From the NCBI GenBank assembly GCA_041601535.1, contig JBFIHZ010000106.1, forward strand, positions 1 to 11,332: a stretch of 11,332 nucleotides of DNA, read 5' to 3'. This stretch comes from JBFIHZ01 sp041601535 (GTDB lineage: Bacteria > Pseudomonadota > Gammaproteobacteria > Xanthomonadales > SZUA-36). The notes under the pieces were generated by a model. That model saw nothing but the letters and a program-made list of their open reading frames with translations, ran no database searches and was not told the origin of the DNA. The stretch's first letter is position 1. Each line of letters begins with the position of its first letter. A program made the position numbers and the translations under genes. Shown here one piece after another: positions 1-6,920 of the stretch.

Positions 1-1268
1 ATGCCGACGATAAATATTGGCCGCGGCTGTGCGTCCGGCACGCCTTCGTGTTCGGCGATAAATGCGGGGGTAAATACCTTTTGAATGCGTTCATTGATAA
101 CCTCGGTATCCACCGGGTCATAGGAAACGCGCAGGCGCTGTCTGGCACACGCCTGCTCATACCACTCAAACGCACGATCGAACTCATGCCGGTCTTCGCA
201 GGCTTTACCCAGTGCGAACATGAAATGTACCCGTGCGTCCTCATCCAGCGGTTCTGATTCAAGACGCTGGTGCATGCTGCGGACTTCTTCATCGGTAAAG
301 CGGAAGGTCTTCAGGTTGGCCAGGCTCCAGTAAACCTCACCGAAGTTGGGACGTTGTTCAATGGCTTTGCGATAGGCGGCGACACCTTCGTCGTGCCGCC
401 CCAGGGTTTTCAGCAGATGCCCCAGGCCGACGTAGGCCGCGGGATGATGGGCACGCAATTCAATGGCCTTGTGGTAAGCCTGCAGCGCTTCATCATGCCG
501 CACCGCGACCGCCAGCATGCTGGCATGCATGTACCAGGCAAAGGGATTGCGCGGGCTCAGCGTGGTGGCCTGCGCAGTGCAGGCCACCGCATCATCCACG
601 CGGTCCTGCTGTTTCAGGGTCCGCGCCAGGTCGAGGCGCGCATCATGAAAATCCGGTGCCAGAGCCAGCGCGCGACGCAACAAGCGCTCGGCGCGCACCC
701 AACGGCCCTGCTCACCCGCCGCCTTGGCCAGCAGGCGCAGCGCGTTCACATCATCCGGCGCAGAAGACAGCACGCGCAGACAGATCTGCTGACATTCTTG
801 CGGCCGTTCGGCGCGCAAATGCTCAGCCGCCTGCGCCAGTTCACCACGATGCGGACTCAGCGCGAACGCCTGTTCATACATTTTGTCGGCTGAATCAGCG
901 TCGCCCATGCCAGCCAGCGCATGGGCCAGCTTCAGCCGCACGGATTCAGATCCGGGGTCCAGCGCTGCGGCACGCTGCAGGTGATCCACAGCTTCCGTCA
1001 AAGCGCCTTGCTGCAGTAATGCCTGCCCCAGATTTTCGCGTGCGCGGACAAAACCCGGAGCCAGCTTCACCGCCTGTCGCAGCGGTATTTCCGCCGCGGC
1101 CGCCTGGCGGCCGGCCAGCAGCACCACGCCGAGCAGGGTCAACAAATCCACATCATCAGGCCAGGCGGCCAGGGCCTCGCGGCACAACTGTTCCGCAGCC
1201 CGGGTTTCATCTGCATGAAAGCGCTGCAAAGCCAGCTCAAAGAATTCCTTCGGGGAACGTGCCAACAT
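1..1268 (-). CDS. TPR-repeat sulfotransferase-family protein (partial, C-terminus missing)
   Basis: The minus strand is open from an ATG at 1268-1266 to the left edge, giving 422 complete codons and no stop. Residues about 5-340 are a run of tetratricopeptide-like helical repeats with typical positions (for example GQALLQQGALTEAVDHLQRA and GLGHLLKTLGRHDEGVAAYR). After them comes a stretch reading HFMFALGKACEDRHEFDRAF, and the visible protein ends RPIFIVG followed by a partial Met codon. In TPR-sulfotransferases this segment continues into the PAPS-binding loop (IFIVGMPRSGTT), so I infer a C-terminal sulfotransferase domain just outside the window. Such proteins transfer sulfate from PAPS to a protein or other acceptor; the acceptor here is unknown. 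The start is supported by position in the family rather than by the ribosome site: AGGAAAG lies rather far upstream, and the frame stays open upstream of the ATG. The gene is divergent from the S9 peptidase. Very confident of TPR, fairly confident of the sulfotransferase part. Confidence 0.88.
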   Translation of the reverse strand, partial: MLARSPKEFFELALQRFHADETRAAEQLCREALAAWPDDVDLLTLLGVVLLAGRQAAAAEIPLRQAVKLAPGFVRARENLGQALLQQGALTEAVDHLQRAAALDPGSESVRLKLAHALAGMGDADSADKMYEQAFALSPHRGELAQAAEHLRAERPQECQQICLRVLSSAPDDVNALRLLAKAAGEQGRWVRAERLLRRALALAPDFHDARLDLARTLKQQDRVDDAVACTAQATTLSPRNPFAWYMHASMLAVAVRHDEALQAYHKAIELRAHHPAAYVGLGHLLKTLGRHDEGVAAYRKAIEQRPNFGEVYWSLANLKTFRFTDEEVRSMHQRLESEPLDEDARVHFMFALGKACEDRHEFDRAFEWYEQACARQRLRVSYDPVDTEVINERIQKVFTPAFIAEHEGVPDAQPRPIFIVG

Positions 1269-1510
1269 TATGTTTACGCCATTTCTTTCCTGTGCAAGTC
1301 CAGCCTCCGCAACAAACCCGGCAAGCGCATGGAAACATGATTTGTTGATACCGGCAAGGGAAAAACCAGTCAGCCGCCGGGGTTGGCACCCGCCGTCAAC
1401 CGGTTCTCATCAAAACGGGCAATAATAGTCGGCCCGCGCTCACAAGATCATTGGCTGCTGCGTGAACGGTGATTATCATAGAGGTTCACTCCTGGCAAAG
1501 GCTGCCCCTT

Positions 1511-3595
1511 ATGAACCCGGCTTACCGATCCACTGCCGCACTGGCATTCACCGCTTTGATCTGTACGCTGGCCTGGCACGGTATGGCGTTTGCTGATGTT
1601 GACGGCACTGCCGCTGACAGCACCAGCAAAGCCCAATCCGACAGCACAGACCCGGCTCGCCTCAGCATTGATCACTTGTTCCGGCTCGGCACCGTCAGCA
1701 ACCCGCAGATCAGCCCGGAGGGTAGCTGGATTGCCTATACAGTCAGTCGTGACAAGCTGGAAAAGGACGAAAACCTCAGCCGCATCTGGATGGTGCCAGT
1801 TGCCGGTGGTGATGCGGTTGCGATGACCCGTGAAGACGAATCATCCAGCCATCCACGCTGGAGTCCCGACGGCAACTACCTGGCATTTCTGTCGGCCCGC
1901 AACGACGGCAAAACCCAGGTATGGCTGCTGGCGCGGCACGGTGGCGAAGCGCGGCAACTGACCCGCACTGCGCAGTCGGTGGACAGCTTCGGCTGGTCGC
2001 CTGACTCCGGCCGCATGTGGCTGTTGCTGCAGGACCCGACGCCACAGGAAATAGAAGCCCACCAGCAAGGCGATGATTATGAAGCGGCCACCCCGCCACC
2101 CTGGGTGATCGACCGGCAGCAATTCAAAACGGATTACGTTGGCTACCTGGACCGCCGCCGCACCCACGTACACGTACTCGATGTGAGCAGCGGCAGCATC
2201 ACCCAGCTGACTCATGGGGATTACGACGACAGCGAACCTGTGTGGTCACCGGATGGCAGCCGTATTGCCTTTACCAGCAACCGCAGCGCCAACCCGGACA
2301 GTAATTACAACTCCGACATCTGGGTGGTGGCAGTCCCTGAGGAACCCGTGCCAGAAGCCGCTCCACTGATTCAGGTCACCACCCAGGCCGGGGCGGATGC
2401 GAGTCCGTCATGGAGCCCGGATGGCAAGCGCATTGCACACACCTCGGTCACCGACGTGGAGGCCATGCTGTACGCTACCGCGCACCTGGGCGTGTCATCA
2501 GCCGCTGGTGGCAATACCGACATCCTGACCCACGAACTGGATCGTATGGTATTCAGCCCGCGATTCTCACCCGATGGACGGCACATCTGGTTTCTGCTGG
2601 AAGACTCAGGCGAAGTCAATCTCGCCAGCATCAGACCCGCTGGTGGCGCCATCAGGCGCCTGATCACCGGCCGGCAGGTGGTGAGCGAGTTCAGTTTCGG
2701 TCCGGACCAGCAGGCGGCCGCCCTGGTAAGCAGTCCGCACCTGCCGGAAGAAGTGTTCCTGTTCAATGGCAAAACACTGGTGCAGAAAACTTTTACCAAC
2801 CAGCCGGTATTACAGACGCTGCAACTGGGCGAAGTAGAAAAGGTCAGCTTCAACAGCCAGGACGGCACGCCAATCGAAGGCTTTCTGATCAAACCACCCG
2901 GCTTCGTGGCTGGCCAGAAATATCCCACCATTCTGGATATCCATGGCGGCCCGCAAGCGCAATACGATTTCCGCTTCCATTTCGAAGCCCAACTCTATGC
3001 CGCAAACGGCTACCTGGTGGTGCACCCCAATCCACGCGGCTCAACCGGCTATGGCCAGGCGTTCTGCCTGGCCATCTGGCGAGACTGGGGTGGCCCGGAT
3101 TTTGACGACGTGATGGCCGCAGTAGATGATGCCATTGAGCGTGGCTGGGCTGATCCGCAACGGCTGGGTGTCACCGGTTGGTCTTATGGCGGCATCCTGA
3201 CCAACCATGTAATCACCAAAACGGACCGGTTCAAAGCCGCCATTACGGGTGCCAGTGAGGTGCTTTACGTGGTGAACTACGGCCACGACATGTACCAGCG
3301 CTGGTGGGAGCAGGAGCTGGGCCTGCCCTGGCAACCGGAGGCGCGAGCGCGTTACGAGCGCATTTCACCGTTCAACCGGGTGGAGGACATTGTCACCCCC
3401 ACGCTGATCCTGGGCGGCGAAGAAGACTGGAACGTGCCCATCATCAATTCTGAACAGCTGTACCTGGCCCTCAAACGGCTGGGCGTGGAAACTCAACTGG
3501 TGGTGTACCCCGGCGAATATCACGGCATTGACACCCCCAGTTACAAGCAGGACCTGTACCAGCGTTACCTGGACTGGTTCGGGGAACGGCTGTAA
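1511..3595 (+). CDS. Secreted S9-family (prolyl oligopeptidase-type) serine peptidase
   Basis: A 694-residue peptidase that probably trims peptides in the periplasm. The first 28 residues form a classic Sec signal peptide (basic Arg6, hydrophobic core, AFA before the likely cut at 28/29). Six PD40/TolB-like propeller blades with WSPDG-type motifs start near residues 65, 115, 160, 243, 300 and 350. The alpha/beta-hydrolase domain fills roughly 470-694: DIHGGPQ near the oxyanion site, nucleophile Ser558 in GWSYGG, Asp639 in GGEEDWNVP, and His671 in EYHGI. All three catalytic residues are therefore present. I chose ATG 1511 over the in-frame GTG at 1469 because AAAGG lies 9 bases upstream and because the signal peptide then begins correctly; the GTG would add 14 non-signal-like residues. 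Exact specificity (dipeptidyl, acylaminoacyl or other) cannot be told. It converges with the MaoC gene, leaving 16 bases between them. Confidence 0.95.
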   Translation: MNPAYRSTAALAFTALICTLAWHGMAFADVDGTAADSTSKAQSDSTDPARLSIDHLFRLGTVSNPQISPEGSWIAYTVSRDKLEKDENLSRIWMVPVAGGDAVAMTREDESSSHPRWSPDGNYLAFLSARNDGKTQVWLLARHGGEARQLTRTAQSVDSFGWSPDSGRMWLLLQDPTPQEIEAHQQGDDYEAATPPPWVIDRQQFKTDYVGYLDRRRTHVHVLDVSSGSITQLTHGDYDDSEPVWSPDGSRIAFTSNRSANPDSNYNSDIWVVAVPEEPVPEAAPLIQVTTQAGADASPSWSPDGKRIAHTSVTDVEAMLYATAHLGVSSAAGGNTDILTHELDRMVFSPRFSPDGRHIWFLLEDSGEVNLASIRPAGGAIRRLITGRQVVSEFSFGPDQQAAALVSSPHLPEEVFLFNGKTLVQKTFTNQPVLQTLQLGEVEKVSFNSQDGTPIEGFLIKPPGFVAGQKYPTILDIHGGPQAQYDFRFHFEAQLYAANGYLVVHPNPRGSTGYGQAFCLAIWRDWGGPDFDDVMAAVDDAIERGWADPQRLGVTGWSYGGILTNHVITKTDRFKAAITGASEVLYVVNYGHDMYQRWWEQELGLPWQPEARARYERISPFNRVEDIVTPTLILGGEEDWNVPIINSEQLYLALKRLGVETQLVVYPGEYHGIDTPSYKQDLYQRYLDWFGERL

Positions 3596-3603
3596 GGCTG
3601 TCG

Positions 3604-3621
3604 GCTGGCCATCAGGCCAGC
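3604..3621. terminator. Small hairpin between convergent S9 peptidase and MaoC genes
   Basis: A perfect 7-bp stem, GCTGGCC and GGCCAGC, closes a 4-base ATCA loop. It starts 8 bases after the peptidase stop and contains the stop codon of the MaoC gene (TGA, minus strand, 3614-3612) in its loop. There is no T-tract on either side, so if it terminates transcription it does so weakly. The position between two convergent ends suggests a shared bidirectional element. Confidence 0.4.
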
Positions 3622-4475
3622 TCGCAGTATCCGCCTTTCAGCACCCACACCTCGCGTTCCGTGGCCCGCACCTGGAAGGCCACGCCGGATGGCAGTTCCC
3701 AGAACAGCACCGCCAGGGTCTCGCCCGGATAAACCGGCGCGGAGAAACGCGCGTCAAACCGCTTCATGCGCGAAGGGTCGTAATCACAATACCGCGCCAG
3801 CAATGCTCGGCAGGCCATGCCGTAAGTACACAGGCCATGTGCAATGGGCCGTTCAAAACCTGCCTTGCGGGCTATTTCAGGCAGGGTATGAATCGGGTTG
3901 GGGTCGCCATTCAGCGCATACCAGAGGGCCTGGTTGGCATTGGTGGGGATGATGAACTGGCCATCGGCTTCACGCCCCGGCACCGCGTTCGATTGCGGCT
4001 GGCGTAAGGGCGCCACGCCACCGAATCCGCCATCGCCACGCGCGATGGTGACGTAACTGGTGCGGTACAGCAGGGAGTTGTCGCCACGCAATCTGCCTTC
4101 CGCCGTCATATGAACTTCGGCGCCTTTTTCCGCTCCGCGGTCATAGATTTCAGGTATTGACGCACTGACTTCCAGTTCCGCTTCACCCGGCAACGGTTGG
4201 AACAGTTCCAGCTTTTGCTGTCCATGCAGCGCCAGCTCCGGACGTTCAAACTGGCAGGCCAGGGTGAGTTCCAGAATGGTGTCCGCGAAAATGGTTGCCA
4301 TGCTGGGCACACACAGCAATGGTTCGCGCTGGCTGACAAAATCCAGCTCAGCTTCGCACAGGGGGTCAGAGGCAAACCCAACGCTGAGGGCATACAGCCG
4401 CGCATCGCGCGCGCTATAGGAAAACGGCCGCCTGTCGATCTTCAGGCTTTTTAACTTGTCCACATCCACAGTCAC
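3612..4475 (-). CDS. MaoC-like double-hotdog enoyl-CoA hydratase / acyl dehydratase
   Basis: A 287-residue protein of the hydratase-2 (R-specific enoyl-CoA hydratase) type, as in the hydratase part of peroxisomal multifunctional enzyme 2. The N-terminal half (DVDKLKSLK, then a RDARLYALSVG segment) is the first, non-catalytic hotdog fold. The second half carries the signature YALNGDPNPIH followed by AGFERPIAHGLCTYG, with the expected catalytic pair Asp191 and His196. The family usually has Ser or Thr before the GD, and here it is Asn. The likely role is syn-hydration of trans-2-enoyl-CoA, or the reverse, in lipid metabolism; chain length is unknown. I start at GTG 4475 because GGGG lies 7 bases upstream and homologues begin at about this residue. 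In-frame ATG 4556 would give 314 residues but has no ribosome site. No beta-oxidation partner gene is next to it. It is divergent from lepB. Confidence 0.9.
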   Translation of the reverse strand: MTVDVDKLKSLKIDRRPFSYSARDARLYALSVGFASDPLCEAELDFVSQREPLLCVPSMATIFADTILELTLACQFERPELALHGQQKLELFQPLPGEAELEVSASIPEIYDRGAEKGAEVHMTAEGRLRGDNSLLYRTSYVTIARGDGGFGGVAPLRQPQSNAVPGREADGQFIIPTNANQALWYALNGDPNPIHTLPEIARKAGFERPIAHGLCTYGMACRALLARYCDYDPSRMKRFDARFSAPVYPGETLAVLFWELPSGVAFQVRATEREVWVLKGGYCELA

Positions 4476-4660
4476 TGTTAATCCCCGTATTACGTTCTCT
4501 GAGTTTGCCGCTGACCTGGTTTGAACGCCTTTTGCCACGAGCCGGTCAACTGCCATGAATCGAACGATTATGCCCGTACCCGTGCAATTTCCAAGTGATT
4601 GCTGCAGAATCTGTGCATTCTTTTTCAGCCCACTCGTTTCCTGCACAGGTTTTTGGACCC

Positions 4661-5461
4661 ATGATCCCTGATTTTTCCTTGCTGTTGGTGGTACTCACCC
4701 TGCTTTCCGGTCTGTTCTGGCTGCTGGACAGCCTGTTTTTCAAACGCCGCAGAATGGATCGCGCAGTACAACAAAAAATAGCGCGGCCGCGGGACCCGGT
4801 ACTGGTTGAGTACTCGCGTTCCCTGTTTCCGGTGTTGCTGGTTGTGCTGATTTTCCGGTCATTTCTCTTTGAGCCGTTCAAGATTCCTTCGGGCTCCATG
4901 ATTCCCACCCTGCTGGTGGGTGATTTCATTCTGGTGAACAAATATGCCTATGGCGTGAAGCTGCCGGTGCTGAACACCAAAGTGATGTCAGTAGGCAAAC
5001 CACAACGTGGCGACGTATTTGTCTTTCGCTCCACCGAAGACCCGGCCATCAACCTGATCAAACGCGCGGTGGGTTTACCCGGGGATACCATTACCTACCG
5101 CAACAAGCAACTGTTTATCAATGGTGAAGCACTGGAGATCACCCAGAAAGGGGCGTTTACACCCGACCAGGTAAAATGCTCGGTACCGCAAGCCGATGCC
5201 CAGCTGTATGAGGAAAAACTCGGCAGCGTCAGCCACGATATCCTGCTGCACCTGGGCAGCCCGTCCCGCGATGGCCAGTGGATCGTACCGGAGGGCCATT
5301 ATTTTGCCATGGGGGACAACCGGGACCGCAGCAATGACAGCCGCGCCTGGGGCTTTGTGCCGGAAGAAAACCTGATGGGACGTGCGGTCGGCATCTGGAT
5401 GAATTTTGATCTCAACAAAGGTTGCGGCGACCTGTCACGCGTCGGCGACGGCATACACTAA
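4661..5461 (+). CDS. lepB: Signal peptidase I
   Basis: This inner-membrane serine/lysine peptidase removes signal peptides from secreted preproteins. The 266-residue product has a first membrane segment at about residues 4-26 (SLLLVVLTLLSGLFWLLDSL), a short basic cytoplasmic loop (KRRR), and a second membrane segment at about 48-66. The conserved boxes follow: IPSGSMIPTL with nucleophile Ser79, then INLIKRAVGLPGD with general base Lys134. Their spacing of 55 residues equals Ser90-Lys145 in E. coli LepB. Box E is YFAMGDNRDRSNDSR near the C-terminus. I start at ATG 4661 because the first membrane helix begins straight after it; the upstream in-frame GTG at 4595 would add an unlikely polar tail. 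The ribosome site is weak (AGG about 11 bases upstream). The gene stands alone here, without lepA, rnc or era beside it. It is shorter than the E. coli protein (about 324 residues) but has every active-site box. Confidence 0.96.
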   Translation: MIPDFSLLLVVLTLLSGLFWLLDSLFFKRRRMDRAVQQKIARPRDPVLVEYSRSLFPVLLVVLIFRSFLFEPFKIPSGSMIPTLLVGDFILVNKYAYGVKLPVLNTKVMSVGKPQRGDVFVFRSTEDPAINLIKRAVGLPGDTITYRNKQLFINGEALEITQKGAFTPDQVKCSVPQADAQLYEEKLGSVSHDILLHLGSPSRDGQWIVPEGHYFAMGDNRDRSNDSRAWGFVPEENLMGRAVGIWMNFDLNKGCGDLSRVGDGIH

Positions 5462-5471
5462 GCATTGACCC

Positions 5472-5500
5472 ACCGTGCCGGCAGTCTCGCGCGGCACGGT
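5472..5500 (+). terminator. Hairpin terminator after lepB
   Basis: A perfect 9-bp inverted repeat (ACCGTGCCG and CGGCACGGT) with an 11-base loop starts 10 bases after the lepB stop. The sequence after the stem (TACTTCCCCC) has only a poor T-tract, so it may be a weak intrinsic terminator or a 3'-end stabilising stem. The position fits the end of the lepB transcript. Confidence 0.6.
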
Positions 5501-5590
5501 TACTTCCCCCGCTGTTCCACCGGCAATGCAAACCGCAGCACCCGGCACTTATGCATCCCGCGCATTTCTCAAACATCGACGACTGTCTGT

Positions 5591-5643
5591 TAACACCGTG
5601 TTCATACGCCATTAATCGCGCAGTAATTCCCAGCCCGTATCAT
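5591..5643 (+). promoter_or_regulatory. Possible promoter and TAACAC site upstream of the 56-codon ORF
   Basis: TATCAT at 5638-5643 matches the sigma-70 -10 box in five of six bases, but there is no recognisable -35 at the right distance. A TAACAC hexamer at 5591-5596 sits 47 bases upstream, followed by a GTGTTC that makes it a near dyad. The same hexamer occurs three times upstream of the nearby kinase and regulator genes. A poor -35 plus an upstream regulator-like site would fit an activator-dependent promoter. This is inference. Confidence 0.3.
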
Positions 5644-5731
5644 CTCAATCGTGGTTACAGCCAAGGCAGGTACGCCAGAAGCACAATAAACAGCTACGAA
5701 CGACCAACACAAGGGAAAAAGGGAATAGAAA

Positions 5732-5902
5732 ATGATGACAAGGGAAGCAACACCGTTTTTGACCAATCAGCTTCGATCCATTCGAAGTGATCACCACCTT
5801 ATTACTGTCTGGCCTGAAAGCGCTGCCCGGGAAGTACGGCGTCCGCGCCGCACACCGCCAGCGCGATTCAGCAAAGAATTGAAAAAGCCCTGGGGCTGGT
5901 AA
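5732..5902 (+). CDS. Small basic protein of unknown function (56 residues)
   Basis: I do not recognise this protein. The ORF begins ATGATG and ends TAA, giving 56 residues. AAGGGAAAAAGGGAA lies just upstream, with its closer purine run (AGGGA) about 8 bases before the first ATG, which is a strong ribosome site. The product starts MMTREATPFL, has a middle segment HHLITVWPES, and then a very basic, proline-containing half (REVRRPRRTPPARF) ending KELKKPWGW. There is no membrane helix, signal peptide or cysteine. A strong intrinsic terminator lies 45 bases downstream, and a candidate -10 lies about 90 bases upstream, so it would be its own transcription unit. It is convergent with the OmpR-family regulator. 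Alternatively the whole 5650-6000 transcript is a small RNA and the ORF is incidental. A 122-codon ORF in another frame overlaps it but looks like a shadow. Confidence 0.55.
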   Translation: MMTREATPFLTNQLRSIRSDHHLITVWPESAAREVRRPRRTPPARFSKELKKPWGW

Positions 5903-5947
5903 GCCGCACACATACACATGGACGTCTCATGCACGACCACCCGTTTC

Positions 5948-5998
5948 AGCACCCGTCCGGTAGTTTCCCCCCTCCTTTAGCTGGGCGGGTGCTTTTTT
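5948..5998 (+). terminator. Strong rho-independent terminator after the small ORF
   Basis: An 11-bp stem with one G-T wobble (AGCACCCGTCC and GGGCGGGTGCT, 5948-5958 and 5983-5993) is followed by a run of six T at 5993-5998. The loop is long (24 bases) and pyrimidine-rich. The T-run is on the plus-strand side only, so it ends plus-strand transcription. It therefore implies a transcript from the 5640-5900 region, since lepB already has its own hairpin 450 bases earlier. Confidence 0.8.
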
Positions 5999-6007
5999 CA
6001 CACAGGA

Positions 6008-6033
6008 AACCAGCCCTGAATTGCGGGCTGGTT
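6008..6033 (-). terminator. Hairpin terminator after the OmpR-family regulator gene
   Basis: A perfect 9-bp inverted repeat (AACCAGCCC and GGGCTGGTT) with an 8-base loop abuts the TGA stop of the regulator gene at 6035-6033. On the minus strand the stem is followed by only a short TTT/CC stretch, so the T-tract is weak. The GC-rich stem and its position make it the likely 3' end of the regulator transcript. Confidence 0.6.
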
Positions 6034-6755
6034 CATTCCACTTTAGTGGGTGCTGAAAACCGGTACCCGATACCCACCATGGTCTTGATAATGGTCGGGT
6101 TTTTCGGGTCACGCTCCAGCTTCCGTCGCAAACGCGCAATCACCACATCAATCATGCGTTCGGATGGCGATGAATCATCCATGCTGATGGCATCCAGGAG
6201 CTGGGCCCTGCTGAGTACGCGGTTGGCCGCATTGACCAGTGCAGCCAGCAGATTGAACTCGGCCCGGGACAGATGGACCTCGTTGTTATCCACATCCAGC
6301 AAAGACCGGCTGTCCAGGTTAATCGACCAGTCCTCAAACCGGATAATGCGGCTTGACGGAAGATGCACGGACTGGCCGTCTGCGCCAACGCTGCGGCTCA
6401 ACAGGTTACCGACCCGTAACACCAGTTCTTTCGGGTCACAGGGTTTGATCAGGTAGTCATCGGCGCCCATTTCCAGAGCCGTGAGTTTGTCTTCTCGGCC
6501 CTGACGGGCGGTCAAAACAATGACCGGCATGGAAGAACGGGCGCGGATCTGCCGCATCAGCACCAGCCCGTCTTCATCGGGCAGGCCCAGGTCGAGCAAC
6601 AGCAGGTCCTGTGGTTCACTGTCCAGCATGGCCATCAGTTCATGGCCGGACGACACAAGGCTTACCTGGAAGCCTTCCTGCTGAAAGTAGGCGGCCAGTA
6701 ATTGTTGTACAAATTCATCGTCTTCGGCGATCAGGATGCGGCGGTTTGCAGTCAT
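6033..6755 (-). CDS. OmpR-family response regulator (ArcA/TorR-like)
   Basis: A 240-residue DNA-binding response regulator. Residues about 5-122 are the receiver domain: acidic pair Asp12/Asp13, phospho-acceptor Asp55 in LLLLDLGLPDEDG, Thr82 in VLTAR, and Lys104 in YLIKPCD. Residues about 140-236 form the winged-helix output domain, with SRAEFNLLAAL, the recognition-helix region around SERMIDVVIARLRRKL, and the C-terminal wing IIKTMVGIGYRF. All phosphotransfer residues are intact. ATG 6755 is preceded by GAGAGG at 5-base spacing. The receiver resembles TorR and ArcA from memory, regulators fed by three-step kinases, which suits the neighbouring kinase and REC-Hpt genes transcribed away from it. 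It is probably phosphorylated through that Hpt domain, and it may bind the TAACAC repeats upstream of its own gene. The family call is secure; the specific name and regulon are not. Confidence 0.95.
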   Translation of the reverse strand: MTANRRILIAEDDEFVQQLLAAYFQQEGFQVSLVSSGHELMAMLDSEPQDLLLLDLGLPDEDGLVLMRQIRARSSMPVIVLTARQGREDKLTALEMGADDYLIKPCDPKELVLRVGNLLSRSVGADGQSVHLPSSRIIRFEDWSINLDSRSLLDVDNNEVHLSRAEFNLLAALVNAANRVLSRAQLLDAISMDDSSPSERMIDVVIARLRRKLERDPKNPTIIKTMVGIGYRFSAPTKVE

Positions 6756-6786
6756 ATATACCTCTCAGGCATGCGCAGGAAACACC

Positions 6787-6817
6787 ATTCTGAAGCGGGA
6801 TGTTGCCAGGGTGTCAA
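6787..6817 (-). promoter_or_regulatory. Candidate promoter of the OmpR-family regulator gene
   Basis: On the minus strand a perfect -35 box TTGACA (6817-6812) is followed 19 bases later by CAGAAT (6792-6787), a four-of-six -10 box. The spacing is longer than the ideal 17. It would start transcription about 25-30 bases before the ATG. The TAACAC direct repeat lies just upstream of the -35. Confidence 0.4.
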
Positions 6818-6844
6818 TATCCTTACCTTTGGGTAATTTGATTG

Positions 6845-6860
6845 TAACACCTATTAACAC
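6845..6860. promoter_or_regulatory. Direct repeat TAACAC-N4-TAACAC, possible response-regulator box
   Basis: TAACAC occurs at 6845-6850 and again at 6855-6860, a 10-base period. OmpR-family regulators usually bind as head-to-tail dimers on direct repeats spaced about one helical turn (10-11 bases), so the arrangement is what such a site looks like. It lies between the divergent regulator and kinase genes, about 30 bases upstream of the regulator's candidate -35. That the neighbouring regulator binds here is inference. Confidence 0.4.
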
Positions 6861-6920
6861 TGCACCACGGGCCTTGTATTCATGCCTTGACCGGCGTCAT
6901 TCAAACACAGGCCTGCGGTG

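Noticed and set aside
270..1348. Two plus-strand ORFs of 207 and 230 codons
   Set aside because: They are antisense to the TPR gene, whose minus-strand frame gives clear repeats and the sulfotransferase lead-in. The plus-strand products are low-complexity Arg/Pro/Ala-rich and resemble no family.
1470..1479. Fur-box-like TGATTATCAT upstream of the S9 peptidase
   Set aside because: Only the core half matches; the flanks do not follow the 19-base Fur consensus. Too weak to call.
3413..3439. Missing His in the HGxxDxxVP loop of the S9 peptidase (GGEEDWNVP)
   Set aside because: The His is not catalytic, and GGExDWNVP is, from memory, usual in this subfamily. Ser558, Asp639 and His671 are all present, so the enzyme should be active.
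4546..4941. Minus-strand ORF of 131 codons opposite the start of lepB
   Set aside because: It is antisense to the lepB membrane segment and its catalytic Ser box, and shows no family features.
5422..5790. Plus-strand ORF of 122 codons from the end of lepB into the gap
   Set aside because: It begins inside lepB, reads through the lepB hairpin, has a skewed Arg/Pro/Ser/His composition and lacks a ribosome site. The 56-codon ORF in another frame is better supported.
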